Shown here: positions 1 to 9,789 of the stretch, piece after piece | Layout: each line of letters begins with the position of its first letter | Numbering within the stretch: the stretch's first letter is position 1 | Origin: Gnetum montanum | Lineage: Eukaryota; Streptophyta; Gnetopsida; Gnetales; Gnetaceae | Reading direction: 5' to 3' | Assembly (NCBI GenBank): GCA_015680685.1 | Contig: MNCI01018161.1 | Coordinates: forward strand, 343,754 to 407,753 | DNA: 64,000 nucleotides | The notes under the pieces: model-generated | Told to the model about the DNA's origin: nothing | The model's input: the letters and a program-made list of their open reading frames with translations, nothing else | The model's database searches: none | Translations under genes and position numbers: made by a program

Positions 1-2457
1 AATCATATATCTAGTACGATATTCAACATGGCTTACTAACCTTGTTCCAATGAGAAAGAAAAATGGTGATATAAGGCTTTGTGTAGACTTTAGAAATCTG
101 AATGATGCCTCAAAAAAGGATAAGTATCAACGTCCAAGAATTGATGAGATGCAAATTAAAGTCTCAGATTGTCAAATATATTCCTTTTTAGATGGTTTCT
201 CAGGCTATAATCAAGTTATGGTAGATAAGATTGATAGATACAAAACAGCATTTATCACCAAATGGGAACTTTCTCTTACCAAAGAATGCCATATGGATTG
301 TCAAATGCTACAGCTACTTTCCAAAGAGCAATGGATTTAGCATTTAAGGATTTATTAGGAAAATTTGTGGTGATTTATTTGGATGATATTACAATATTCT
401 CAAAGAAAAAACAAGGTCATATTAATCATCTCCAGCAAGTTTTCGACAGATATCGTGAGTTTGGTATTTCATTAAATCCTACGAAGTGTATCTTTGGGGT
501 TAAATCCGGAAGCTTATTAGGCCATGTGATATGTCAAGAAGGGATTGCCATAGACAATTCCCGAATCCAAGCAGTACAGAATATTGAACATCCCACAAGT
601 AAGAAATCTCTTAGATCTTTCTTTGGGAAGATAAACTTTGTGAAAAAGTTCATCCCCGGGTTTACTGAAATTACCAAGCCTTTGATGCATATGCTAAAAA
701 AGGATGTCCAAGTTGAGAAAACACCAGAATCAAAGAGAGCTTTATCAAAAATTAAAAATGCTATACAAGAGGCTCCATATTTGGTGAAGCCTAGGCTTAA
801 AGAGGACTTTCGGCTATATTCTTTTGCTTTGAATGATTCTATCACTACCATTTTGACACAAAAGAATAGTGAAGGGCAAGATGAACCAATTGAATTTTTT
901 GGGTATCAATTAAAAAGTTCAAAATTAAATTATTCAGACTTAGAGAAACAAGCTTTCACAGTCATCAAAGCACTTCAGCATTTTAAATATTATTTGGAAA
1001 GTTCATTAGTCCACATTATGCTAATTGAACCTGCAGTCAAGCGATTCCTAGCCCAAAATGAGATTGGATTAAAAAGAGGAAAATGGCTTATAAAGTTGCA
1101 AAGTTTCAGATTTTCATTGGAAATATGCAAAACAATTAAGGGAATGGGATTAGCCAAGTTAATGACTAGAGAAAATGAAGTATGTACACTTGACACCCAT
1201 GAAGAGAATTGGTATGATGAAATTCTCAAATTTCTTAATACAAGGAAAATCCCAAATAACTTAACTGCAAGTCAAAAGAGAGCTTTCTTCAAAAGAGCAT
1301 GAAGATTCATTGTTAAAGATGGTATATTATATAGAAAGGATTTTTGGGAAGTTTTATTGGAATGTGTTCATAATGATCAAATTAGTTTCATTTTGGAACA
1401 ATTTCATGATCATTTGAATTTATTTTATAAATCCCCTAAATTGACTATGCAACATATACTTCGTTATGGATATTACTGGCCTCTCATGTATCAAGACATT
1501 AGCTCATAGATTCAAAAATGCTATAAATTTTAAATTCATAGATCCAAGATTAAAAGGTCTAAAGCCCCTTTAAAGCTAGTAGTTGCAGATAGACCATTTC
1601 AGCAATGGGGTTTGGATTTTATTGGTACAATTACTCCTTAAACAGCTGGACACAAGTTTATTCTCACGACTACTGATTATTTCACTAAATTGTCTGAACT
1701 AAAGGCTCTAAGAGGAAGTTTAGCATCAGATGTGATTAAGTTTCTAGAAGACCACATTCTAAGTAGATTTGGTCTACCCGAAGTGTTAGTGTCAGACAAT
1801 GGACCCGCCTTCAAATCCGAAGAGTTTATTAGATGGGCATCTGAAAAATCCATTTGCTTATTTTCCTCATCAAATTATTATCCTCAAGGAAATGGCCTAG
1901 CAGAATCCACCAATAAAAAGCTTATCGCTTATATCAAGAAATCAATGGATGGGAATCTAGGAAATTGGATCGATTATCTACAATCTGCATTATGGTTAGA
2001 TCGAATTAGGTTCAAGAAAGCTATTGGGACATCACCGTATAACTTATTTTATGGTTTTCCAGCAAGAATTACAAATAGGATTGTAAGCTCAGCTTCCGAA
2101 TTTCTACAAAGATATAGTGAAAAGACTGATAAAGATAGAAGTTTCATGACTTTGCTTGTTAAAAGAGAAGTTGAAGTAGATAAAGCAAGAGATAATTTGT
2201 TACAGAATACCTCTCAAGTGAAAAGATGGTTTGATAAGAAATCTCTAAAAAGAACTTTCAAGATAGGGGACCTTGTCCTATTGTGGAATATGAAGAAACC
2301 TAACAAGTTTACACCGACATGGATTGGTCCCTTTCAAATTATAAAGTAATTATCAGAGGATACTTACAAATTATCAACTTTGGATGGCATGGAATTGCAA
2401 TTTTCATATAATGTTTTGCATATAAAACATTATTTTGGACAATTGCATACAGATTGA
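1..2457 (+). pseudogene. Ty3/gypsy element A, decayed pol (RT, RNase H, integrase), 5' end outside window
   Basis: Polyprotein of an LTR retrotransposon that would copy element RNA into DNA and integrate it. The RT frame is open from base 2 (VPMRKKNG, LCVDFRNLN, FLDGFSGYNQ). It loses one base in the G run near 264-266 and then continues in the frame of base 262, with the catalytic YLDD at 376-387. An RNase H-like region follows (about 760-1,100). The integrase zinc-binding part (about 1,395-1,540) keeps its histidines and one CxxC cysteine. The integrase core keeps D (near 1,614), D (1,794, in SDNGPAF) and E (1,903). In-frame stops lie at 1,300 (TGA), 1,507 (TAG), 1,531, 1,639 and 2,347 (TAA); each is one C-to-T change from CGA, CAG or CAA. 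The frame ends with TGA at 2,455. The pol type is clear; the exact gypsy clade is not resolved. Confidence 0.92.
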
Positions 2458-2641
2458 AAATATCCTTACACAAAATAATGTATGTATATACTTAGGTATA
2501 ATATTACTAGGAATATAGTATTAATTATTATGTTTAATTATGCTATTGATATATAATTAGATAAGTTGATAGTATATTATAATAGTAAATATATTTAGCA
2601 TAAATGTATTTAAATTAGAAAATAGTTTTCCTTCAAGTGAG

Positions 2642-2722
2642 ACAAGTGGAATTCTAAAATTGAAACAACAATTGAAACAAGTGGAATTCTACAATTAAAA
2701 CAAATGGAATTCTACAATTGTG
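2642..2722. repeat. 23-bp tandem repeat downstream of element A pol
   Basis: Three copies of a unit beginning ACAAGTGGAATTCTA start at 2,642, 2,677 and 2,700, and a fourth partial copy (ACAAGTGG) follows. The second copy is offset by a 12-bp insert resembling the end of the unit. The array lies between the pol stop and a TATA box and may be a regulatory repeat, which is inference. Confidence 0.75.
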
Positions 2723-2844
2723 ACAAGTGGAGAAGGTGACTCATCTACTACTTGGTGAGGAGGATTGTGACAAATGGTTAGAATGCCCAAAAAGAAGAAA
2801 ACTTGGTTGAAGACTCTTGGGGGGAATTTCAAATTTTTAGTACC

Positions 2845-2852
2845 TATAAAAG
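2845..2852 (+). promoter_or_regulatory. TATA box (TATAAAAG) upstream of the element A accessory ORF
   Basis: TATAAAAG sits 67 bp before an ATG at 2,919 and 120 bp after the 23-bp repeat array. The spacing suits a plant RNA polymerase II promoter with a short leader. It is downstream of pol, so it is either an internal promoter or the promoter of an LTR whose borders I cannot see. Confidence 0.55.
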
Positions 2853-2918
2853 TGGGTTAAGTTGCTTAGAATTTCTTCATCTTTCAATTCAAGTTGAGTA
2901 GTTAATTTGAAAGAGAAA

Positions 2919-3360
2919 ATGGAGTTTGGGAGAGCAATGAGAAAACCTTTTATTCCATATGTAATGGGATGTTGCCCTGAACATGTGTTGAAGGCTTACC
3001 TAAAAGCTAGATCATGTGGAGCTTCGAAAGAGTGTCCTTTCATGGCTTGGTTGTTCGATGAATTTTCTTTCCTCATAAGAGGTTTGGAGATAGAGTCCAA
3101 TGTTTGGGGGTAGTATCAAGATTGCACCAAAGAAGAGGAGAAAGGAGAAGAGCAACCAACTAATGAAGAGTCATCATGGGCATGGGAAGAAGCCTTTGTA
3201 TCCCAAGAAGAGAATGAAGGACCCAATGGAGAAGAACAGAAGAGCTCATCTGAAAAAAAATGAGAAAAGTGCTGAAGAAAAAGTTTCAGTAGATCAAGTT
3301 GAAAGCTCCACCAAGCCAGAACAACAGAACAGCCTTCATCACATCAAAAATTTCTTATGA
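2919..3360 (+). pseudogene. Decayed accessory ORF of element A, unknown function
   Basis: No family recognised. From the ATG at 2,919 the frame gives a basic/hydrophobic start (MEFGRAMRKPF), a cysteine-containing middle (CCPEHVLKAYLKA, CGASKECPF), then TAG at 3,111. The same frame continues past this stop into a strongly acidic Glu/Asn/Ser-rich stretch to TGA at 3,261. Just before that TGA is a run of eight A, after which the next frame carries on with similar acidic sequence (EKSAEEKVSVDQ) to TGA at 3,358. The most economical reading is one protein of about 145 residues broken by one stop and one slip at the A run. It lies between pol and a likely polypurine tract, the position of env-like or extra ORFs in plant gypsy elements. 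A captured host fragment cannot be excluded. Confidence 0.5.
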
Positions 3361-3621
3361 AATAGTTAGAGAGATGATGATTCCTACTAGGGTAACCCTC
3401 ACAATTTAGTTTCCATCCCAAGAATAGTCCATGAAGGACTTGATAATGTACAGTTTGTTGTTTTTCTTAGGAAGGAGGTTTTTATACCATCAAACCTTAT
3501 GTTTGATGGAAATTTTCCTCTAAAAAATTTTTCTGTTCAGCTGTAAAAATTCAATGGAAGTTTCAGTATGTTTCAAATTTTTTTTTTTTAAATGAGGCTG
3601 CATAAGTTTCTTTAACCTTTT

Positions 3622-3670
3622 AAGGGGGTAGAGATGTTGGCACACTTGGCCATTTCATGGAACAGCAAAA
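3622..3670 (+). mobile_element. Probable polypurine tract and 5' edge of the element A 3' LTR
   Basis: AAGGGGGTAGAGA (3,622-3,634) is directly followed by TGTTGGCACACTTGGCC, which has the TG start and general look of a plant LTR. The partner 5' LTR would lie before the window, so the LTR cannot be confirmed or its end placed. Confidence 0.4.
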
Positions 3671-5110
3671 GTAGAAACTGGAAATAGGCGATGATAAAGA
3701 ACATAATAAAAATATGAATGATGTTAATTCTGCTACACTTCCATCATTTGTGTATACAAGACAAAATAAATGTTCAAATGAAAAATATGATGGTTGTCAT
3801 TATATTGATATGCATAGTCCTGGAGGTCTGATTTGGATTTTTTTGGGTGAGCCTTTAAGGGGGGGTTAATACCATCAAAATAGAGTGCCTGTCCCCTATT
3901 CCCATCATTCTGTTCCTTTTTCCAACGCTGATGCCATTTGTACCACCACCTACGAGCATTGTCAATGGTGTCCACTACTAGGATAGAAAGCCAGGCCACT
4001 GTTGCTACCTAGAAGGAGACTTGCTACCAGTGTTGTGGTCACATGCACGTGCTCTATCCAAACCTTCCATCACTATGGATGCCCATTACTATTCATACTA
4101 CGCTAACCGTTGGCTACAGTTCCTGATACAAGTCACAGGCTACCTACCACCATTGTTTCCTTTAAAAAAATAAATAAATAAATAATAGAACTACTCCCTC
4201 CATGGTTGTCAATAGCAAGCAGCTAGAGTAGCAACGATCACGGTGGAGATCAAGTGCAGATACACAATATGGACAGCAGCTAGACATGGTCATTTGGTGT
4301 GTCTGCCGACACAACCCAAGCCTGCGTGTGGGGTAGAACTGGCTACAATGATGGACAATGGTGGTGGTGGAAACATAGAGGCTAGCAAGGCTAGGGCAGC
4401 CCTTGCATGACCTATGCAGCATGTAAACTCCTAGAACGATACGTCCCCAAGGCCACAAAATGCTAGCAAACATGTCTAAAAAATCCTATAGCAAAGGAAA
4501 ACGAAATCTAGAGGCTAACCTTCCGACGAAGACAAAGAAAAGAAGCATTGAAGAGTTGATCGACAGGAATAAAATTGTCACAGCTAAATAATGAGGAGAT
4601 TGAGGAAACGTTGATAGAGTCTGTCGATGATAGAGCAAGAACTTTGAAGAGGGTAATGGATGATCAAGATAAAGTTGTGGCAATAATGGTGGAAGACAAG
4701 GTTGCAGCAGCAACATGGTGATAAAAGGTGCAACGTGGCAAGATCTTGTTTTACGGTAATGGATGGTGCTATTAGAAAAAAATGAAGAATTTTGTGCGGT
4801 AGGGCCTTGTCTTGCATTGGAAGTTGTTTGTAAAATCCACCATCTTCTTGTTTCGACACCCTGCTCAATTGCTTCAGTATCACTTCCTTGCAGTTACCCA
4901 GAAGAAGATTCAGTAGGCCAAATCTATGCACTTGAATGTTGACCATAGGTTTTGAGATGAGATGAGATGAGATAATGGATGTCTTCAAGGAATGGACTGG
5001 ACACCAAGGATTGGCCTTTGCATGGTAGTCTAGAGTACTACACAATCCTATACTAGCATGATCAGTGCAACCAGAAACTCCCAAAATACAATTCCCTACC
5101 CTTCTATATT
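3671..5110. other. No gene recognised; decayed, less AT-rich stretch
   Basis: Short open frames on both strands (for example 4,584-5,084 minus) have low-complexity or Leu/Ser/Cys-rich translations with no family resemblance. A second purine run with a G run lies near 3,855-3,866. The stretch could hold older LTR sequence or more of the gene that left the protease fragment at 5,111, but nothing here supports a definite call. Confidence 0.4.
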
Positions 5111-5284
5111 GGCAATCTCAGTGTCCATATTTTGTAGCTTGGATTTTTATATTACACCTTTGTTATGTTTGATTCTCCGAATTCCATGTTGCTTGTGGCT
5201 TTGGATACTGGTAGATATTTGTTCTGGGTGCCCTGTGACTACAAATACTATTCTTCCAATTTATCACTCAACTCTGGCAAATAG
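5111..5284 (+). pseudogene. Fragment of a plant pepsin-like (A1) aspartyl protease gene
   Basis: Plant A1 aspartyl proteases cleave peptides, usually in the secretory pathway or apoplast. This frame reads LGFLYYT, then about 20 residues later LVALDTG and LFWVPCDY. That is the order and spacing of the first active-site exon of the plant aspartyl-protease-like family, whose usual forms are LGFLHY and LDTGSDLFW.PCDC. The catalytic Asp-Thr-Gly is kept (5,203-5,211), but the residue after it is Arg (AGA) rather than the usual Ser. There is an in-frame TAG at 5,135 and the frame ends with TAG at 5,282. No other exon, second catalytic site or signal peptide was found nearby. It is best read as a stray exon of a host gene, left by duplication or captured by an element. 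Confidence 0.7.
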
Positions 5285-5559
5285 CATGATTTACAAACAC
5301 ACCAGTCCATCGGTTAAGGGAGTAATCCATGGGTTTGCACTATCGATGGTACAACCACTTCCATGGGCCTCACTACCTAGACGAGCCCACATTATTTATA
5401 GGCCATGTGGCCTCAATATTTTCTTTATTTAAAAAATCATACACCATTTATTTTAATTAACTTTGGGTTTTGATATAAATAATTTAATTTTTGATGTAAG
5501 TTTGACAGCCCTTGGTTGTGTACCAATTAAGTATTAATATTGATTTAAAAATTTGTATA

Positions 5560-6940
5560 TGCTAAGGAGTTATATTGGATAGTTATCCAATAGGACACTT
5601 GGCCACCATAACTTTTATTTCTATAGTGGTAACTTTTTGTGGAAATTATAACCTCCTAGCCTTAATCCCATGATGTTTGTAACCATTACAAAGGCCACTT
5701 GTCAACCACAACTTGTTCATCTCCACGATGACCACTTGGCAACTAAATGGGACACTTGTCAGCTACAACTTTTTATCTTTATGGTGGTTATAACCACCCA
5801 AAACTTTTGTAATTTCCTAATTTGTTGGGCAAGTAATCTCCTACCTTGTTGGGCAAGTTACTTGGGAAAGAAGTTAGTAAAGATATTTTTAATGTAACTA
5901 CCTTTTGAACCCTATAAAAAGGCTTCAGAGGAGGTCTCACATAAGACACTTGGGGAAGGACTACAACCTCTCACTTGGGGGAGGAATACAAGCTCTCACT
6001 TGGGATCACTCACTTTGGCTCTTGGAAGAGCATTTGAAAAGAAGAAATCTTGAAAGATTGCTTGTAAGATGATTGGCTAGAGAAAAGATTTCAGCCTCTT
6101 TGTCATAGGCTTGTGAGTTATGTTTTATTTTTATTTTGTTTAAATTTTTTAGCTCGTGTTTTGGATAGTATCATCCTTGGTAAGTAATTTTTGGATTTTT
6201 AGATTGCTCTTATTGTTCTTGTTGCATAATTGAAAATTTCTATTAAAATTTTGCCATAGAAGCACTTATGTTTGAAAGCCTTTAGAGCATTTTAGTAGTG
6301 AATTTGATTATTGTGCAACATATAAGAACTGCTATTGAGATTGTTGTAAGAGAGCCTTTGCTTGTAGTCATGCCATTGAACGATTCAATAGTCAAGAGGG
6401 TTCAGAAAATATTTTGTATTTTGATGGGACCAAAATAGCTTCTTTTTATCTTTAAAGTGAATCTCCATGGTATTTCAATCAGAAATTGTCAAGTCTTTTG
6501 AAGGTTCTGTTGAATGCAATTGTTGATATCCATTATCTAGCCAAAATGGAGTCTCGTACATGATAGTTTACGCAACAATTTTTTTGTAACATAGTAGGAT
6601 TGTCTTGAAGAAATTGCTTATTTGAGCCTTGGAAGTTTGAACAATTTGTAGATATTGAATTTCGGATAGCTTTATTGCGAAGTGTTTACTCGTATCATTT
6701 TACCTTGTTTAAATGTTTGAGGTCTTAACACAAATCTGCTTTCTTTTCTATCTATTTCCATTAAATCTTGCTCTATTTCTAGTTTTCTTGTGGAACTATC
6801 TCTTTCTATGGCGAAAATTAGAAGTAGATTTGTGGAGTTGTGCTTAAATGTTTTTGCAAAATTTTATTTGTTACAAGTAGGTATTATAAGGATCATGTAG
6901 ACTAGGCAATTAAACAAAATAGGAACTCTCAACAACTCAT
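5560..6940 (+). mobile_element. LTR-like promoter region
   Basis: The stretch has the make-up of an LTR or a promoter with leader. Imperfect repeats around CACTTGGCCACC and CACTTGTCAACC lie at 5,590-5,770, TATAAAAA at 5,913-5,920, then two to three copies of a roughly 25-bp unit (CTCTCACTTGGG) at 5,946-6,010, and a donor-like GGTAAGT near 6,179. No partner copy, TG/CA pair or target duplication was found. A weak match to a tRNA-Met-type primer site (GGTATCTGGGCC) lies near 7,080. Confidence 0.35.
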
Positions 6941-7849
6941 AGTACTTGGCAAAGTTGGCTAAATTTCTTATTGATAAGTCATTTGTAGTTTACACACAAT
7001 GCAATCGTTTCATTTTTCACAACCGCATACCGCAACAGCATACACACATACTCACATTAACTACTGAGTCTATTTGGCGGTATCTGGGCCTTGGTGTTGC
7101 CAGAGACCAACAAGCACCTAAATCCTGTTCGAGGACACTTATTAGCGGTCGTGTCCCAAACGGTTGCCAACACCTCCATTATTCTATGTTGAAGCTATTG
7201 AAAAATTTTATCTCATATAAGTTATTAATTGAGAATGGTAGGATCAGAGAGATAGTCCAACAACTCTACAACTTTAGCAGTCAACAATCAATTTTCCATG
7301 ATGGTTACCTTTAGTTAGAAATTACCCTTTGTCTCTAAAAGCTCTAATTAGATTAGAGTAATCTCATCAGAGGATCAAAGATATCCAAAAGTAGTTACTC
7401 AGATCCCATCATTCATTCCAACACTTTCTCATGTTGGGACATGCTTAATCCACCACTTCCTATTTATATGAATGTTTGAAAATCTACCATTGTGAAAATG
7501 TCTAGGAAAAATGTTCTAGGGGAATTTAGGACTTTAGCTATCCTATTGGCCACCACCTCTACTAGTGTTTCCTATCCTTGGTACTACATCATTAGGATAG
7601 TTACCTCCTCACCTTCCTCTAGGCGCAGCAAGAAAGTTGATGTGTTTCCAAAACTTTCAAGGAACTCTTGTTTAGAGATGGACACCATAACCTCCTAAGA
7701 AAAATGATCTGTGCTTATGGATGCTTGATGTCTTTGTGTGAAAAATAGTAGGATACTTTTCTCTAACCGACTGATAGTTCTCATGACTTCATTTAGATGG
7801 CTAATCATTGGATGGTAAACTAATGATTCCTCATCACCTACCAAATTCT
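6941..7849. other. No gene recognised
   Basis: The longest open frame (6,946-7,314 plus) has no recognisable motif and starts in the tail of the LTR-like region. The right part (about 7,600-7,849) reads on the minus strand as the decayed tail of the ORF at 7,850-8,909. Nothing further is supported. Confidence 0.35.
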
Positions 7850-8909
7850 GATGTTGTTGCAACTTTTATTCATGAATTTTTCGAAGCCCTACAATAGCTA
7901 CTAGTGTCTTTAGTATGTTCTATCCTATAGGTCATGGTGGTGGTGGTGGCCTCTTATCCTCCTATAGTTTTGCTGCTACCTTATCCTTCATCATCTCCTA
8001 TTAGGATGCAGTAGGAGCATGGCAAACTGTATCATTGCCATAACACGCTATATCTCTCCTTTATATATTTTTTTGATGAGGCATACAAATAGGAGAATCT
8101 TCCTTCCTCTTTCATTTTCTTAGAAGCACTTTTCTTTCTTCAGAGAGATAAGCTATGAAAGGTTGACATGGAACTTGCTAGTTAGGATAGTGCACACATA
8201 GGCAGGGAAGGTTATGATCTTGCTTAGCCTTATCATGCGATTGAAGTGATAGGCCACAATTTTCAAGTAAGCAAGCTTCACCTTTGGGAGTGCACCATAC
8301 TCTTTATGATCCATCCAATAGTAGTGTTGAACCTACTCTTACGTAACCTCTACATTTGCTTAGGTTGAGATCTCTAATAATGTTTCCTTGATGTTAGGCA
8401 AACCAAGAACCTCTGCAATGGTCTCAATTAAGTAGGAGACAGTGATATCTTTGATTTTGATTAACACATTTCCTTGATGATTATTCTCAAGTAGGTAGGT
8501 CTCCCCCATGTACCATTTTCCACTAGAGGAGAGAATGGTCAACATTGGAGACTCTTGTACTTGAGTGCAGACTTCATTTAGTGCTAATTCAAAGAAGGAT
8601 CCAAAGTTCAATTCTTGGAGAATGAAAATATGAACATCCTTGGATTTGATTTTTTCTAAGCAAGCCTCCCTTACTATGAATTCTAGATTAGGCCTTGGTC
8701 TAGATTCTTCATCCTACCTAGATTGGTTGATTTTTGCAGTGGGAATCTATTGGAGATATTTTACTTTTGACTCCTAAAGCGGTCCTATTGCATGTGTTTC
8801 CTTGACCTCTTGTTCCTGGAATTGTTATGATTGATGTTGGTCCCTTCCTTGGGTACTTTTCCTTTGATTAGAAAGATCCTCCTACTAGTGCTCACCTCTT
8901 TGATGCCAT
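7850..8909 (-). pseudogene. MAxKR-family ORF at locus F, decayed, unknown function
   Basis: Function unknown; the value is that a relative lies at 57,080-58,897. Both begin MA, one residue, then KR (here MASKR, ATG at 8,909), followed by a basic Gln/Gly/Ser-rich start. Both then have a conserved block: here ELNFGSFFELAL, SGKWYMGETY; there ELNFESFINFAL, SAWYLGETY. About 100 residues on both share a second block (LAYLKIVAYH here, IYLKIGTYH there) and later a run of four or five prolines (near 7,950 here). The cleanest open piece is 8,360-8,611. Frames shift between the start and the LNF block, and stops are frequent. A TATA box with short palindromes lies about 440 bp upstream (9,344-9,440), and a block shared with the Athila-type elements at 9,688-9,717. 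F is probably a truncated relative of element E. Confidence 0.6.
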
Positions 8910-9343
8910 TTTTTAGCATAAACAAAACCCTAGATTAGTATTTTAGTTTATAACTCTAAGTTCCTTTTGATACCTTTCTCATTAGATTAGGTTATACTTA
9001 GGATTTTTTATGATCATGGTAGGTTTTTTATTTTATTATTATTTTACTAATTAGCTACTAGAGTTTGTTTGTGAGGTTTAACCCTATTTAGGATAAGTAT
9101 TTTAATATTTTAATAATAGCTAAACCTTAGGAACTTAGAAAATTTCCAAAAGCTTTTTGATCATAAACAGAAGGTTTATAGACCCTACAATGTAAAGCTT
9201 ACCTCTAGTAGCTAAGGGATCAAAGAATGAGCTGAATGAGGTGAGTAGTTTGGAACTGAAAGCTCATAGAAGGTTTCTAGCCTCAAAAAATTGCAAAAAC
9301 TCCTCTTTGTTTTAAGGAAAATGGTGGGAAAATGGGTAAGTAT

Positions 9344-9440
9344 CATAGGTATTTATACTATTTTTCTGTTGCATTGATGCATCTAGCTACATCGATGAGA
9401 ATGTATTGATGTAGATATTTTAGTGATTTTTCCAGATTAA
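9344..9440 (-). promoter_or_regulatory. Promoter-like module upstream of the locus F ORF
   Basis: Read on the minus strand, TATAAATACC (near 9,350) is preceded within 80 bp by palindromic or near-palindromic TGCATCAATGCA, CATCGATG and CATCAATACA. A donor-like GAGGTAAGC follows in the leader near 9,213. The arrangement of palindromes plus TATAAATA matches the U3 regions of the LTRs elsewhere in the window, so it may be an LTR remnant or an internal promoter. Confidence 0.5.
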
Positions 9441-9461
9441 AAACTAAGGGTTTGGAAGAGT

Positions 9462-9717
9462 TTAAAGATGAAAAAAGAGCCCAAAGAAATCCAAAAAAGC
9501 ATAGACGGATGAAAAAATGTGGAAGAGGGTATTAAGTTTGTTAGGAAAGGAGAAGGAATTGGATTTGGATGAAATGCAAATGTGATAATAATACAAAATT
9601 AAATGTTCAAAATGGAAATGATGGGATTGATTGCAAAAATGACTAAGAAATAGGAAGTTTAATTGAAACAAGACCAAAGGGTATGCAAGTGGATCTACCC
9701 TAAAGTAGGATCATGCC
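9462..9717 (-). other. Post-pol-like block of locus F, with conserved core at 9,688-9,717
   Basis: The core (minus strand: GGCATGATCCTACTTTAGGG) matches blocks at 19,257-19,286, 44,451-44,480 and 61,662-61,687 in elements C, D and E. Downstream on the minus strand is an open, hydrophobic Phe/Leu-rich frame of 71 codons (9,677-9,462) at the place where C and D have a hydrophobic frame. Homology is by position and the core only. Confidence 0.45.
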
Positions 9718-9789
9718 ATGAATACCATTACATGTTCTAACATCTTGTATTTTAGTAAAGGGTTCAAAATGGTTGAGGATGATTAATAA

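Noticed and set aside
4584-5084. 166-codon minus-strand open frame
   Set aside because: Starts and ends at random places in decayed DNA, no recognisable motif, Leu/Ser/Cys-rich translation; the protease fragment just beyond it is on the opposite strand.
6946-7314. 122-codon plus-strand open frame as a host gene
   Set aside because: No motif, no coding-like composition, and it begins inside LTR-like leader sequence.
7938-7955. Poly-His protein motif on the minus strand
   Set aside because: The (CCA)n run reads as Pro in the frame that is homologous to element E; His is an off-frame reading.
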